Position numbers and translations under genes: made by a program. 64,000 bases of DNA from assembly GCF_021390515.1 (NCBI RefSeq), contig NZ_JAJUXI010000003.1:806001-870000 (forward strand), written 5' to 3'. This DNA comes from Dyadobacter sp. CY326 (lineage in GTDB: Bacteria > Bacteroidota > Bacteroidia > Cytophagales > Spirosomataceae). Every line of letters begins with the position of its first letter. Position 1 is the stretch's first letter. Below, piece by piece: positions 24,149-34,774 of this stretch. The notes under the pieces are model-generated. The model saw only the letters and a list, made by a program, of their open reading frames with translations, did no database searches and had not been told where the DNA came from.

Positions 24149-27100
24149 TTAAAGTGAGTGCCTGGCAAACCTTTCTTTCTTGTTAAGATAAGCTTTCATT
24201 AATGCACCCTTTATCTCTTCAAGTCTCAGGGGTTTAGATATGTAATAATCCATACCGGCCTGAATACATGCGTCCCTGTCTTCGCGCATAGCGTTTGCTG
24301 TCATGGCAATGATGAACGGCTGATCGACCGCTTTATCACGGATCCAGCGCGTGGCTTCAAGGCCATCCAGTTCCGGCATCTGAACATCCATAAATACAAC
24401 GTCAAAGGCGTCAGCCATTACCATCCTGAATGCTTGAATGCCATCTCTGCTGATCAGCGGGTTGTAGCCTAGCTTTTTTAAGATATTTGCAAACAGCTTT
24501 TCATTGACGGCATTGTCCTCGGCCATAAGAATGTGCAACGGATAAATCGCTGCAAAATCCGTAGTCAGGTCGGCCGTAGCTCTTTCATAAGCTGGAAGAA
24601 GTGTCTGCTGCGCTTTAAGCTCCATCTGAATCATTCTGCCCAGATCATTATGACGAACAGGCTTGGTTAACACTGCTGCAAATAAATCTTTGCGGTTCTT
24701 GCCCGAATCATCCCCCATAGAACTAAGCAGAAAAATCGGAAGTGACGGATATTTGTGCTTGATTATTGTGGCAAGTTCTATTCCATCCATTTGAGGCATT
24801 TGCTTATCGGTAATAACAAGCTCAAACAACGCCCCTCCTTCAAGGATCTGCAAAGCCTGCTCTGCCGAAGAAGCTAGACTGGGAACGAGCTTCCATTGCT
24901 CCATTTGGAGCTGCAAAATCCGCAGGTTGGTCAGGTTATCGTCTACAATCAAAACAGATTTTCCATCATTTCCTGCTGAATCCAAAAGGACATATTGTTT
25001 TGTGGCCTGCAAACTCGCCTTTGCAATAATTGTAAAATAGAAACAAGTGCCTTTATTTATAGCGCTTTCTACTCCGATTTCGCCTCCCATTAAGTTCACG
25101 AGCCGTTGGCTGATAACCAAGCCCAAGCCCGTGCCTCCGTACTTTCTTGAATGCGAAGAATCCACCTGCGAAAAAGCAACGAAAAGTTTGTGGAGCTTGT
25201 CCTCAGCAATACCGATCCCGGTGTCATGAACGGCAAAGCGGAGCTCCATCTCCTGATCATTTAAAGTCTGCGAAAGAATTACACTTATAAATATCTCTCC
25301 CTGATTGGTAAACTTGATTGCATTTCCAACCAGGTTCAGTAAGATTTGCCTTAGTCGTTGGCTGTCGCCGATAATCTGGCTGGGTATCTGGGGATCAATT
25401 TCGTAAACCAGATCAATGCCAATTGCCGCAGCCTTTGCAGAAAATAAGTCAAGAACTGCCTCAATACAATCCCTCAGATTGAAACTGATCATTTCCAGCT
25501 CCATGTTCCCAGATTCAATCTTGGAAAAATCAAGGATGTCGTTGATAACGGTTAGTAAACTGTCGCCACTTGTTATAATTGTTTCGGTATACTCAGATTG
25601 CTCTGCAGTCTGCTCCGTTTGTGACAGCAGCATTGCCATTCCTATAACCCCATTCATAGGGGTACGGATTTCGTGGCTCATGGTAGCCAGGAATACGCTT
25701 TTGGCCATATTTGCTTTTTCAGCCTCTTGCCTGGCTAATTGTTCCTGCTTATTCTGGACCCACAATTTGTCATTCAATTCGACCAGCCGGTCCGACTGAC
25801 TTAGCAGTTCCTGCTTTTGTTTAATGATCTCCCTTGTCCTTTCTTCAACTTGTTGAATCAATAACTTTTTCTGCTCCCTAACTGCACGCGTGCGCAACCA
25901 ATAGACGAGGTAAATTAATCCTAGCCCAATCATTACTGCTAGGACCCTGAACCAGAGGGTTTGCCAGAAAGGCGGGGCAATGTGAATCTTTATCTGCACG
26001 CCTTCATTATTCCACAATCCGTCATTGTTGGCTGCCTTAACCTGAAAAACGTAGTCCCCGTGGTCCAAATTTGTATAGGTTGCTTTCCTGGACGTTCCAC
26101 TATAAATCCAGTTAGCGTCAAAATTCTTTAACTGGTAAGCATATTGGTTTTTCTCGGGCATAGTATAATTCAAAGCCGCGAATTCAAAAGAGATGACCGA
26201 ATGCTTATAGCTTAGATTGATTTCTTTTGCTTCTGTAATATGTGAGGTGAGCGGCGAGGTTGGAGCGATGGAAGCTTGTTTGTTAAAGAGCAAGAAATCA
26301 GTGAGATAAACCGGGGGGATATAGGTGTTATCAATCAGTCTGTCGGGATAAAATGTGGTAAACCCTCTTACACCCCCAAAATACATTTGGCCGTCAGCAG
26401 TCTTAAAAAAAGAATTGCTTTTAAACTCGTTTCCTTGCAGTCCATCTAACCTGCCGAAGTTCCGGAATGTTTTGGACTTGGGGTCAAATTCACAGATCCC
26501 ATTGTTTGTACTAAGCCATAAGTGACCTTTTTTATCTTCCAAAATTCCGTGGATCACATTACTGGGTAGCCCATCCTTTTCGGTGTACGCCGTAAATGTC
26601 TTCTTATTAGGGTCAAAACGATTAAGTCCGCCCCCTAATGTCCCAATCCATAAAGTGCCATCACTGGTTTGCTGAATAGTCTGAATCTTGTTATGGGATA
26701 TTGAATTCAGGGCCTTTGCGTTTTGCTGATACCTCTTAAAATTTCTTTTTACCGGATCAAATAGGTTTAGCCCTTCGAATGTACCGACCCAGATCTTGCC
26801 AGCAAAATCCTGAAAAACTTTGGTGACAATATCTCCGCTGATGCTGGTGCTGTCCAGCGGATCATTCCGGTAGTGCTTTACCTTACCAGTGTTCACATCA
26901 TAGAATTCCAGGCCACCTTTCCAGGTTCCCAGCCAGATTCCACCGTTACGATCTTTAAAGATATTGTTTACATCGGCCGTTGAAAGCGTTAACGAATCAT
27001 TCGGCTTTGGCATGTGGTGCTCAAATTTCCTGGTACGGATGTTGAAAAAGTCAAAACCACCCATGTGATATGCAAGGCCAAGCACATCCTTTGATACATT

Positions 27101-28333
27101 GATAATGGATATTACATAGTCATTGCTAGGCGAGTTGCTGTTACTCCCACTGTGCTGATAGGAGGTAAATCTTCTGGTTTTTCTTTCAAATAAATTTAGC
27201 CCTCCCCCGTCGGTCCCAATCCAGATCTTGTCAGTGTCAAAGTCCCCGCATATTGCAAGGACCAGATTGTTGCTCAGGCTGTTGTTACTGTAGTTATTTT
27301 TGCGGTAGGAAGTGAATTTTTTGCCAAAGCGGGGACGGAAATTAACCCCGCCAGCATACGTTCCAATCCATAAATTGTCGATCCGGTCCCTGTAAATACA
27401 ATATACTGAATTGTCGCTGATGGAGGTGTTGTCCTCTTCAATATGCCGGATCGTTGTAAAGTGGCCCGTCGATTTATTATAGACACTAATTCCTCCATTT
27501 TCGGTACCAATCCAGAGGGTGCCGTCGCGGTTCTGGGTAATTGAAAGAATGTCGTTATGGGATATACTCAGCGAATCTGAGGGATTATTCAGGAAAGTGC
27601 GGAATGAATTGGTTTCTGGTTTAAAAAGCGACAGGCCACCACCGTGTGTGCCGATCCAAATGCTGCCAGACGGATCTTTGTAAAGCGCCTTAATGTAACT
27701 GGATTGAAGACTTTTGCTATCGCTGCCTTTGAGATAAGCTACATATTTAAAGGTTTCCGGATCGAACCGGTATAATCCGTTCTCTGTGCCTACCCACAAT
27801 GTTCCCTTATCATCCTCTATAATCCTGGAAATGTTGGCTGGGGGCTTGTATCTATTTTTATCTCTGTCGACGCGCAAGAAAAGTCTTTCAGAGCCTTTTT
27901 TAGGATCAAATAATATTAGCCCGTGATTTGTGCCAAGCCATATTCTGCCTTTTTTATCCTGAAATATGTCATTGATACTTCGCTTACCAGAGGAATTAAA
28001 ATAATGTTGAAAACGAGCTTTGCCTCTGTCAAACCGGTTGAGCCCGCTTGATGTCGCAATCCACAGCTCGCCATCCTTATCTTCAAGGATATCTTGAATG
28101 TAGCTGTCATCAATGCTGCCGCTATCCGTTTTGTCATGCTTATAATGTTTGAAACTATATCCATCATACATGTTTAGCCCATCATCACTGCCAAACCACA
28201 TAAAACCCTTTTTGTCCATCAGAATCGACCCAATATGGTTTTGAGAAAGTCCGCTATTGGTGGTAAGTTGACGGAAGCCAGAACTTTGCCCAATTACAAT
28301 CAATGGAAAAAAAAGAAACAGAAGGAATTTCAT
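24149..28333 (-). CDS. Hybrid sensor histidine kinase: two-component propeller, Y_Y_Y, HisKA, HATPase, two REC domains
   Basis: 1394 residues. Signal peptide 1-15. About 25-690 holds two-component propeller (Reg_prop) blades, visible as repeated GxLWIGTxxGGLxxF and [20 protein letters not shown] motifs that build two seven-bladed propellers. The Y_Y_Y domain is at about 700-785 and a single TM near 790-812, followed by a coiled coil. His[17 protein letters not shown] is near 884 and HATPase with [13 protein letters not shown] near 1068. Receiver 1 has [10 protein letters not shown] (phospho-Asp in VITDKQMP near 1178) and receiver 2 has [12 protein letters not shown] (Asp in [12 protein letters not shown] near 1314). 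It lacks the AraC output of most propeller hybrids and any Hpt domain, so a separate phosphotransfer protein is needed. The ligand is likely extracellular glycan or its fragments (family knowledge, not shown here). Confidence 0.95.
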   Translation of the reverse strand: MKFLLFLFFPLIVIGQSSGFRQLTTNSGLSQNHIGSILMDKKGFMWFGSDDGLNMYDGYSFKHYKHDKTDSGSIDDSYIQDILEDKDGELWIATSSGLNRFDRGKARFQHYFNSSGKRSINDIFQDKKGRIWLGTNHGLILFDPKKGSERLFLRVDRDKNRYKPPANISRIIEDDKGTLWVGTENGLYRFDPETFKYVAYLKGSDSKSLQSSYIKALYKDPSGSIWIGTHGGGLSLFKPETNSFRTFLNNPSDSLSISHNDILSITQNRDGTLWIGTENGGISVYNKSTGHFTTIRHIEEDNTSISDNSVYCIYRDRIDNLWIGTYAGGVNFRPRFGKKFTSYRKNNYSNNSLSNNLVLAICGDFDTDKIWIGTDGGGLNLFERKTRRFTSYQHSGSNSNSPSNDYVISIINVSKDVLGLAYHMGGFDFFNIRTRKFEHHMPKPNDSLTLSTADVNNIFKDRNGGIWLGTWKGGLEFYDVNTGKVKHYRNDPLDSTSISGDIVTKVFQDFAGKIWVGTFEGLNLFDPVKRNFKRYQQNAKALNSISHNKIQTIQQTSDGTLWIGTLGGGLNRFDPNKKTFTAYTEKDGLPSNVIHGILEDKKGHLWLSTNNGICEFDPKSKTFRNFGRLDGLQGNEFKSNSFFKTADGQMYFGGVRGFTTFYPDRLIDNTYIPPVYLTDFLLFNKQASIAPTSPLTSHITEAKEINLSYKHSVISFEFAALNYTMPEKNQYAYQLKNFDANWIYSGTSRKATYTNLDHGDYVFQVKAANNDGLWNNEGVQIKIHIAPPFWQTLWFRVLAVMIGLGLIYLVYWLRTRAVREQKKLLIQQVEERTREIIKQKQELLSQSDRLVELNDKLWVQNKQEQLARQEAEKANMAKSVFLATMSHEIRTPMNGVIGMAMLLSQTEQTAEQSEYTETIITSGDSLLTVINDILDFSKIESGNMELEMISFNLRDCIEAVLDLFSAKAAAIGIDLVYEIDPQIPSQIIGDSQRLRQILLNLVGNAIKFTNQGEIFISVILSQTLNDQEMELRFAVHDTGIGIAEDKLHKLFVAFSQVDSSHSRKYGGTGLGLVISQRLVNLMGGEIGVESAINKGTCFYFTIIAKASLQATKQYVLLDSAGNDGKSVLIVDDNLTNLRILQLQMEQWKLVPSLASSAEQALQILEGGALFELVITDKQMPQMDGIELATIIKHKYPSLPIFLLSSMGDDSGKNRKDLFAAVLTKPVRHNDLGRMIQMELKAQQTLLPAYERATADLTTDFAAIYPLHILMAEDNAVNEKLFANILKKLGYNPLISRDGIQAFRMVMADAFDVVFMDVQMPELDGLEATRWIRDKAVDQPFIIAMTANAMREDRDACIQAGMDYYISKPLRLEEIKGALMKAYLNKKERFARHSL

Positions 28334-29086
28334 GGATTGATTGAAATTTGAAGTGGACAGTTTAAAGACGCAATGGCTTGTCCAAATACTTCGATTTACT
28401 TGTAATATTCATTTTAGTTGTAAGCTAGTCATTCTCGATCAATAAAACGAATTATTAGAATTCAATACCGATTTAGGCCAAATACCACTTGCCTCTTAAT
28501 TTCTTTATGGGCAATGCACAGCCTTGCTAAGAGATCTCTTATTTAATAGTGATTGGCATGATTACATCATGCTAAAACAATGCATAGGAATACAGCATTA
28601 ACTACTGCGCGAATTAAAAAATTGAACCCTATTATATATACGTAATACCTTGTTTTGTTTGTCAACAAGTGTTTGTTTTCTACGGTCACAATTGCCTAGC
28701 GCATGTGTTGATCTGCCAAGACTATTTAGATCCCGTTAAAGATTATATCAAGCGTACTGCTCCTGCAAGAAGGATTTCAAGATCTTCGGCTCTCGGCCAA
28801 GGAGTCGTACGAGATCGAAGGAATTTGTTAATTTACATCAAGAAACACCGGAAACTCTACTTTCAACCGTCTGAAAACCTGGGAGGGGCTCAGATCACGG
28901 GATCCCCTCAACTTCCTTTATCTAGAATTGACTTTCTTGACCTGTAGCTTTGTACACACATAAGAAAATCGGCAATACTGTCAATAGAAATAATCTTGAC
29001 GTCATCCTTTTAATAGAAAATTGTGCTATTTAATGTAAAATGCCATACTTCTTCTTGGATACCAATGGCATGGTCCGGTCGGATTA
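28334..29086. other. Long intergenic region with no recognised gene
   Basis: About 750 bp between the hybrid kinase start and the stop of the BspA-like gene (both minus). AT-rich. A 92-codon frame on + (28669-28947) has no family pattern and was not accepted. It must contain the hybrid kinase promoter; no repeat or RNA gene was seen. Confidence 0.55.
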
Positions 29087-30670
29087 TTAATTGCTTTTCT
29101 TCTGGACAATAACCTTTCTTGTCACACCTGCAATAGAAAGGAAATACAAGCCATTAGCCAGATGACCTACTTTTACCGAATTGTCAGGAGACCATAGTTG
29201 ACTGAGTACCACCTCGCCATGGACATTTCGTATAACTAGCTTTTGCTTTTCGGTCAACCCTTTCAAATGAAATACACTGCTGGTTGGATTGGGATAAATC
29301 ACAATTTTTTCTCCTGATTTTTTTACCGAAATAATTCTTGAATATTCAAATTGGCCATTGAAGTCAAGCTGTTTTAGCCTGTAGTAAGCGGTCGGAAGTG
29401 GGTCTGCATCTAAGAAATTATACTGCCTTCGAACCTTAGAGTCTCCACCTCCATCCACGAAGCCTATCTTTACGAACGTCCTAGCATTGGTACTCTTTTC
29501 GATTTCGAACCCCGCATTGCTTATCTCAGAGGACGTATCCCAGGTCAGCACTATATTATTGTCCTTGGACTTACCAGTGAATGATATTAATACAACTGGC
29601 AAAGCTGAGCAATCCGCATTTAGGGCGACATCCCCCTCAATTAACCAACTTTTTGTAACGCTCAGATTGGTGCGGGCAGTCGCAGCATGTATCCCATACT
29701 GTTGACCAATGGCACCTAAGTAACGTCTATTAGGCGTGGCAGGGTTTGTGCTCCAACCGATCAGCGTGGCGCTATAATTTTCACAATCTAAACCGGAATA
29801 GTTCAGCATGTCGCTTAAATAGACATCCGGATGCAGAGACCAGCTACTGAGGGACTGGTTGAAGGAGGTAGCATTGCTAAGTATCCCTTGCATATCAATA
29901 ACATTTGCGGTGTTCCAGCTGCCAATAGGCTGATTAAAGGCCGCGGCAGCCCCGAACATGTTGCCCATACCGATAACTTTGCCGGTGTTCCAGCTGCCAA
30001 TTGGCTGATTAAAGGCACTAGCCGCGGCAAACATTGCATTCATATTTTCAACTTTCGCGGTGTTCCAATTACCGATGGGCTGGTTAAAAGAAGTTGCAGC
30101 CATAAACATTGCACTCATATCGACTACGTTAGCCGTGTTCCAGTCACCAATATTAGATGGGCCATTTAGGCTGGTACAATTCATAAACATGCTTGCCATA
30201 CTTGTTACTCCTGACAACTTGGGCAGATCAGTAGCGCTAATACTTAGATTTGCGCAACCCGAGAAAGCGCGCTCCATAGTTGTCCAGGCTATGTCGCCCC
30301 ATTGCTTGATCTCAAGCAGTTTTAGCCTGTCCTCAAGGTGCAAAACTATATTAGTAAAGGCGCCCCTGATGCGAATCGTATATGTACCAGGCGACCAAAA
30401 ATCGTGGGTAACACTACCTACTATACCTGTCTGGTCGTAGATGCCATCATTGTTCCAGTCCACTTCATAATTACTGCCCCAGCTAACAGTAGAGATGGTT
30501 ATAGACGAACTGTTAGAGCTGCCCGGATTATCTGTTTTCCACGTTGTAATAAAGGGTCTCTGCGCATGTGCGGTGGTTGCAGTTAGGATGGTCACGCTCA
30601 GCACCACTAAACGCATTAATGTGGCAAGGGATAAGGCATTTACTTTTAAAACAAGTAGTGTTTTAAGCAT
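29087..30670 (-). CDS. BspA-type (DUF285) repeat surface protein with T9SS sorting domain
   Basis: 527 residues. Signal peptide to about 36 (TILTATTAHA/Q). A PKD-like strand region (VSWGSNYEVDWNNDGIYDQTG) precedes five or six 25-residue DUF285/BspA repeats at about 140-285. These read FNQPIGNWNTAKVENMNAMF, FNQPIGSWNTGKVIGMGNMF and so on, in the Asn-Trp-Asn-Thr pattern typical of these LRR-like units. The linker LVVLISFTGKSKDNNIVLTW is typical of Cytophagales exported proteins. The C-terminal 80 residues (VIYPNPTSSVFHLKG … GLYFLSIAGVTRKVIVQK) form a type A T9SS sorting signal, so the protein is secreted across the outer membrane and probably displayed on the surface. Its role in adhesion is inferred from the family. 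Confidence 0.9.
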   Translation of the reverse strand: MLKTLLVLKVNALSLATLMRLVVLSVTILTATTAHAQRPFITTWKTDNPGSSNSSSITISTVSWGSNYEVDWNNDGIYDQTGIVGSVTHDFWSPGTYTIRIRGAFTNIVLHLEDRLKLLEIKQWGDIAWTTMERAFSGCANLSISATDLPKLSGVTSMASMFMNCTSLNGPSNIGDWNTANVVDMSAMFMAATSFNQPIGNWNTAKVENMNAMFAAASAFNQPIGSWNTGKVIGMGNMFGAAAAFNQPIGSWNTANVIDMQGILSNATSFNQSLSSWSLHPDVYLSDMLNYSGLDCENYSATLIGWSTNPATPNRRYLGAIGQQYGIHAATARTNLSVTKSWLIEGDVALNADCSALPVVLISFTGKSKDNNIVLTWDTSSEISNAGFEIEKSTNARTFVKIGFVDGGGDSKVRRQYNFLDADPLPTAYYRLKQLDFNGQFEYSRIISVKKSGEKIVIYPNPTSSVFHLKGLTEKQKLVIRNVHGEVVLSQLWSPDNSVKVGHLANGLYFLSIAGVTRKVIVQKKSN

Positions 30671-30824
30671 AAAACAGATTTTGAACTAGAGGTGAGATTG
30701 TTAGTCAATAAAAGTAAAACAAACCATTAACATACTAAGTCACGGTTTTAAACTTACAATTTGACGTTGCTACATTTGCTTGGAGGCAGAAATAGGCAGA
30801 TTAAATTTCCAACTAAATTTGACT

Positions 30825-31050
30825 ATGAGAAAACGACCGTGCGGCGGACCGCGGGTGTTTGACGAATCTTTCAAAAGGATGGCAGTGGAACTGTCAGAAG
30901 CTAAAGGCTCGGCGAGTGCGGCAGTGGCTGAGCTCGGGTTTGATGCAGGTCGTATCAGTAAACGGCGCGCAAGTGTTAATAAGCCTGATTTTCGAGAAAA
31001 AGTTGAAGGTTTGACAGAGGAGCAGAAACGGATCCGACAATTAGAAAAGG
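30825..31050 (+). pseudogene. IS3-family OrfA (HTH) fragment
   Basis: From ATG 30825: RVFDESFKRMAVELSEAKGS, then AAVAELGFDAGRISK, a HTH_Tnp_1 domain, then KPDFREKVEGLTEEQKRI and RQLEK, the start of the leucine zipper. The reading then jumps directly into orfB sequence, so the zipper end, the OrfA stop and the OrfB start are deleted. A GC-rich insert replaces what should be a simple basic start (RKR-VFDESF) by RKRPCGGPRVFDESF. Confidence 0.8.
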
Positions 31051-31890
31051 TAAACGTCAGCAGGAACACCAAGAATTATCTCTTCATGTCCGCAAAGTTT
31101 TTGAAGAAAATAAAGCATGCTACGGTAGCCCGCGCATTACAGTGGAACTGCAAGCAAAAGGTTTCCGGGTATCGCGCCCACGGGTAGCCAGAGAATTGAG
31201 AAAAATTGGTCTGAAAAGTATTGTCCGGAAGAAATACGGGATACAAACTACTGATAGTAACCATATTTATCAAGTGTCTGAAAATCATCTGAATAAAGAT
31301 TTTATAGCAGAAAAGCTCGGAGAAAAATGGGTATCAGATCTGACCGCTGCGGCGGCCGCATATATTAAGGAGAAGGCTGGATTAATTTTACAGCAATACT
31401 TGATCTTGCAAATCGTAAGGTAGTGGGTTGGGCGCTGAGCGAGACAATGAGAGCCGAAGACAACAGCGTAGCGGCTTTCAAAATGGCTTTCAAGTGCTAT
31501 CCTATAAACAAACCATTACTGTTTTATCGCGCCGGCGACCCGGTCAGATAGAGAAATTCAATACGCGTGCAGTGAGTTTCGTAAGCAGCTGGTTAGTTTA
31601 CCTATCACCCAGAGAATGACCGGGCCGCCGGGCGGTCTCGGAAAGGTGATTGTTGGGATAATGCACCAGCTAAAAGCGTTTTTAAGACGCTGAAAACAGA
31701 GATGGTTTATCATCGCGAATTTAAAAGTAAACAAGAGGCAAAACTGGCAATTTTTGAATTTATCGAGGTGTGGCGGCCGCCGCGCGGTATAATAGGAAAA
31801 AAAGGCATTCATCACAAGGATATTTGAGCCCCCAAGCCTTTGAAGAAAAGATACTAAACAATCAAAAAGCAGCTTGATAGCCCTAATCGA
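31051..31890 (+). pseudogene. IS3-family OrfB DDE transposase, broken
   Basis: Pieces can be read in order through frame changes: HQELSLHVRKVFEENKACYG, SPRITVELQAKGFRVSRPRV, KWVSDLT (first Asp of DDE), TAILDLANRKVVGWALSETM, KPLLF, REIQYACSEFRKQLVSLPIT, KGDCWDNAPAKSVFKTLKTE (last Glu), FIEVW, YNRKKRHSSQGYLSPQAFEE. Reading is interrupted at about 31345, 31385, 31530, 31620 and 31775. The first and last DDE residues remain but no continuous protein can form. Confidence 0.8.
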
Positions 31891-31933
31891 AGAAGTGAAA
31901 AAGTCAGAAAATATTGCCTGTTAAATTCCTCCA

Positions 31934-32438
31934 ACAAAAGGTTGCAATACCATGTCGGCGAGTCCAATGCTCAACATGGTTTGAGTCACACTTACCGAGA
32001 AGATTTTTCAGGATGCCCAATATTGACGTACTATGTGATTATCAAATTTGCCTTTTAAAGTCAGGACATTTTTTTGAAAGATCCAAGCTTAGCCAAAGTA
32101 CGATTTAACGTGTTCCATTTTTAGTTAACTGTAAAATAATCGTACACTCCTTTGCAATAAGCTATATATTAGAAATCCATTCAAATTTCGATTTGACAAC
32201 CGATTAAATTGCCAACCTTTGGCGGTTACATAATGAGTTCGGAATCATCTTGGTAGAGTATTGTAGCTAGGGTCGTTTGAGAAAAATATATATGTTTGTG
32301 GGACGGGCTTCATACGAACATAATAAATTCCAGATTGGAGGTAATGAAGGGTGCCATGGTTTTTACGACTCACATCCGGATGTTTTCACTCGCCTTACCA
32401 TTGATTTCTTGAACCATAAATATAATTACTGCTTGAAA
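31934..32438. other. Intergenic region after the IS remnant
   Basis: About 500 bp, AT-rich. A short frame near 31950-32055 has no recognised family. It contains one copy of the dispersed GGTTACATAAT motif (32224-32234). The promoter of the following gene should be here. Confidence 0.5.
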
Positions 32439-33131
32439 ATGATTACTCTATTCTTAAAATCGCTTCAATTTTTACTTTTATGCGTTGCGCTACTGATGTT
32501 ACCGAAAGCAAATGCGCAAAGCATTAAGTTAAACACCAATACGTTGGAACCGTTTCAGGCATATATGTCTTTGGTAACTTTGAATGGAAAATCCGTTATC
32601 AAAGTTGTGAAAGATTCTACTATTAAAGGTGTCGATGAGCCCACCTTTGTCAAAATCAGAGATGTAGATTTTCATAATGGTACAATTGAAGTGAAGGTAC
32701 TGAGCAAACTTTTGAAAAATGCTCCACAGTCAGCAAGAGGCTTCATTGGTGTTGCCTTCCGGATTAATGATGATAATTCCCGTTACGAAAGTATCTACAT
32801 CCGGCCGACAAATGGCAGGGCAAATGAGCAGGTAAGGCGAAATCATTCCATTCAGTATTATTCCTATCCGGATTACAAATTTGACCGCCTCAGAAAAGAA
32901 GCGCCCGAAAAATACGAGTCTTACGCAGATATGGACTTAAACAGATGGATTACCATGCGCATCGAGGTTAGTGGCTTGAAGGCGAAACTGTTTTTGGACA
33001 ACAGGTCTCAGCCGGCACTGATCGTCAATGATCTTTTTCATGGCCCGGATTTAAAAGGTGCCATAGCGCTATGGGTGGAAGTTGGTACAGAGGGCTATTT
33101 TTGTGATTTAAAGGTTACTAAAAAAGATTAG
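32439..33131 (+). CDS. Secreted concanavalin-like (DUF1080-type) domain protein
   Basis: 230 residues from ATG 32439 (MITLFLKSLQFLLLCVALLM), where the signal peptide ends at ANA/Q; the frame is open further upstream but that part is not export-like. The mature protein is a jelly-roll: FVKIRDVDFHNGTIEVKVL, RGFIGVAFRINDDNSRYESI, YIRPTNGRANEQVRRNHSIQ, then WITMRIEVSGLKAKLFLDN and GAIALWVEVGTEGYFCDLKV. This order is typical of concanavalin-A-like/3-keto-disaccharide hydrolase-like domains. Enzymatic or carbohydrate-binding activity is possible but unproven. It is isolated, next to the IS remnant. Confidence 0.75.
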   Translation: MITLFLKSLQFLLLCVALLMLPKANAQSIKLNTNTLEPFQAYMSLVTLNGKSVIKVVKDSTIKGVDEPTFVKIRDVDFHNGTIEVKVLSKLLKNAPQSARGFIGVAFRINDDNSRYESIYIRPTNGRANEQVRRNHSIQYYSYPDYKFDRLRKEAPEKYESYADMDLNRWITMRIEVSGLKAKLFLDNRSQPALIVNDLFHGPDLKGAIALWVEVGTEGYFCDLKVTKKD

Positions 33132-33387
33132 TTACATCGGATCGTACTGTTGTCATTACAGATGAAACCTGTCATAGTTGGCAGGTTACTAGTGCCTACT
33201 AATCAATAAAAGGCACTTTTTACCATCATGACCAGTTCGCTTTATACACGGTTTGAATGAACCATGATAAATGATTGGTGCTTGTGCAATAACGCTTCAT
33301 AAGTAGTTTAAAATAAGATTGCTTAGTGAACATCCTATGAAGCGTTGTTATGTCTAGTAGCGACAGTGCATTTCTGCATCAATTAAT

Positions 33388-33576
33388 CTATTCTAATGAT
33401 GTACCAGCTGAATCGGAGGTCATTGTATCTGCACCCATTTCCGACCCCGACCTATCCATACTCATCGAGTCGACATCTGTACCGGTTCCTTCTGTCTTAT
33501 TTTTACTTGTGCACGCAGCCAGGCTGATAAACATTCCAAGGCTAAGGATTGAAATTACCTTCAAGATCGCTTTCAT
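33388..33576 (-). CDS. Small lipoprotein
   Basis: 62 residues from ATG 33576 (MKAILKVISILSLGMF) with the lipobox LAAC at about 19-22. The mature part is short, acidic and Ser/Thr/Met-rich (DVDSMSMDRSGSEMGADTMT). Such tiny tails are common in Bacteroidota lipoproteins without known function. A longer in-frame extension upstream is not export-like. No operon partner. Confidence 0.65.
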   Translation of the reverse strand: MKAILKVISILSLGMFISLAACTSKNKTEGTGTDVDSMSMDRSGSEMGADTMTSDSAGTSLE

Positions 33577-33914
33577 ATTAAATATTTTTAGATGAAAAGC
33601 TGTTACTAGGTATAAAATCATTCCACTTGCGGTTGAGCGCCATGCATATTGAAATAACATATTGTTTGTATGTCTCAATAATTCAGTCAAGGCACGAAAA
33701 AGAGACACAGAATTATGAGACGATAAATTAAGACACTTTTTGTATACTAACAATATAGTAGGTTGACGTATCAACTAGTATCGAAAAACGGACGTCTGGT
33801 GATTATAATTTTTCGTCCTCAACAGTGTCGACGTGTGTGAATAAATTAAAAGAAATCCCACCATTTACTAGATATTGGTAAGACTGGGGACTACCCGGCC
33901 ATCTAAACATTGAT
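33577..33914. other. Divergent promoter region
   Basis: About 340 bp between the minus-strand lipoprotein and the plus-strand barrel protein. AT-rich, no gene or repeat recognised; presumably carries both promoters. Confidence 0.5.
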
Positions 33915-34544
33915 ATGAAAAAAATCCTTTTAGTAGTTGTAGTTCTTCTTATACACATAAGTGTTTTCGGGCAAGGAATTCCAGAGTTGCCCAAACAAAT
34001 ATTCAGCGCTAACCTTGGTACTGGAAAAAGTGGTACTGGCGATTTATATGGGCTAATGGTCGGCTTTGAATATGAGCAGCAATTTCGGCCTAAATTGTCT
34101 TGGTCAACGGAATTTGCAATGACCATTCATGATGGTGAAGATCTATTGTTAGTGCAGCTGGATAATTTTCCAAGAGAAGACATGTCTTATAGATTTACCA
34201 CAGCAGGAATGCAATTAGCAGGAAAGATCAGTTATCATGCAGTTCGTACAAAAAACGCTGACTATGGTATCAAGTTGGGGGTTGCTGCTCGGTATCAGTC
34301 GACTTCATTGGCAGATGACAGAGAAATACTATTTCCTGTTCTCACTGGATACCCTTTACCAGTAAGGATTCTTAGAAATACTGAGCCACAACGCACTATT
34401 GCAGCCGTAGCAATAACACAGTTATTTGCAAGATATACATTCAGGAAAAATATTGTAGTTGGTGCTTTGGCTGGCCTTCAATTGGATACGAACGGAGATG
34501 TGATCTTTCCACAATTTTCCTTCTCTGTTGGAAAAAGATTTTAG
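33915..34544 (+). CDS. Outer-membrane beta-barrel-like protein
   Basis: 209 residues with a signal peptide (KKILLVVVVLLIHISVFG/Q). The mature sequence alternates in long amphipathic strands (LYGLMVGFEYEQQF, KLSWSTEFAMTIHD, YGIKLGVAARYQ, LFARYTFRKNIVVGALAGLQ) and ends in an aromatic residue (FSVGKRF), as small 8-10-strand barrels do. Family and function cannot be named. Confidence 0.7.
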   Translation: MKKILLVVVVLLIHISVFGQGIPELPKQIFSANLGTGKSGTGDLYGLMVGFEYEQQFRPKLSWSTEFAMTIHDGEDLLLVQLDNFPREDMSYRFTTAGMQLAGKISYHAVRTKNADYGIKLGVAARYQSTSLADDREILFPVLTGYPLPVRILRNTEPQRTIAAVAITQLFARYTFRKNIVVGALAGLQLDTNGDVIFPQFSFSVGKRF

Positions 34545-34774
34545 CTAACGACGCATTGCGGCAGCACGACCTAGTGCAGCTTATCCGGAACGAAATGAGC
34601 AAAGTCACGTCTCCTTTTTGTCAGTTAACATAAAATGGGTTGTTACAAAAACTCGAGCGGCCAATTCTGGGTTTTACCCCTCCTTATCTTTTTATTTATT
34701 GTAAACTTTATTGCACTCTTCAACGCTAATAAAAAATACAAACGTTCTGCTTGTCCAGCTTCTGTCGATAATGT

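Larger units (their letters stand above)
30781..31933 (+). mobile_element. Remnant of an IS3-family insertion sequence
   Basis: Ends are TGGAGGCAGAAATAGGCA on the left and, inverted, TGGAGGAATTTAACAGGCA on the right, i.e. imperfect terminal repeats with the TG…CA tips of the family. Inside are pieces of orfA and the DDE transposase orfB, disrupted by an internal deletion, frameshifts and five short GC-rich insertions. No target duplication is visible, so the copy is old or recombined. It cannot transpose by itself. Confidence 0.8.

Noticed and set aside
28669..28947. 92-codon frame on + in the long gap before the hybrid kinase
   Set aside because: No recognisable domain, no start context, mixed composition; kept as intergenic.
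31558..31815. 85-codon minus-strand frame over the transposase remnant
   Set aside because: Antisense of the reconstructed DDE transposase.
30771..31943. Target-site duplication of the IS3-family remnant
   Set aside because: The bases next to both ends (…GCT and ACA…) do not match, so no duplication can be claimed.
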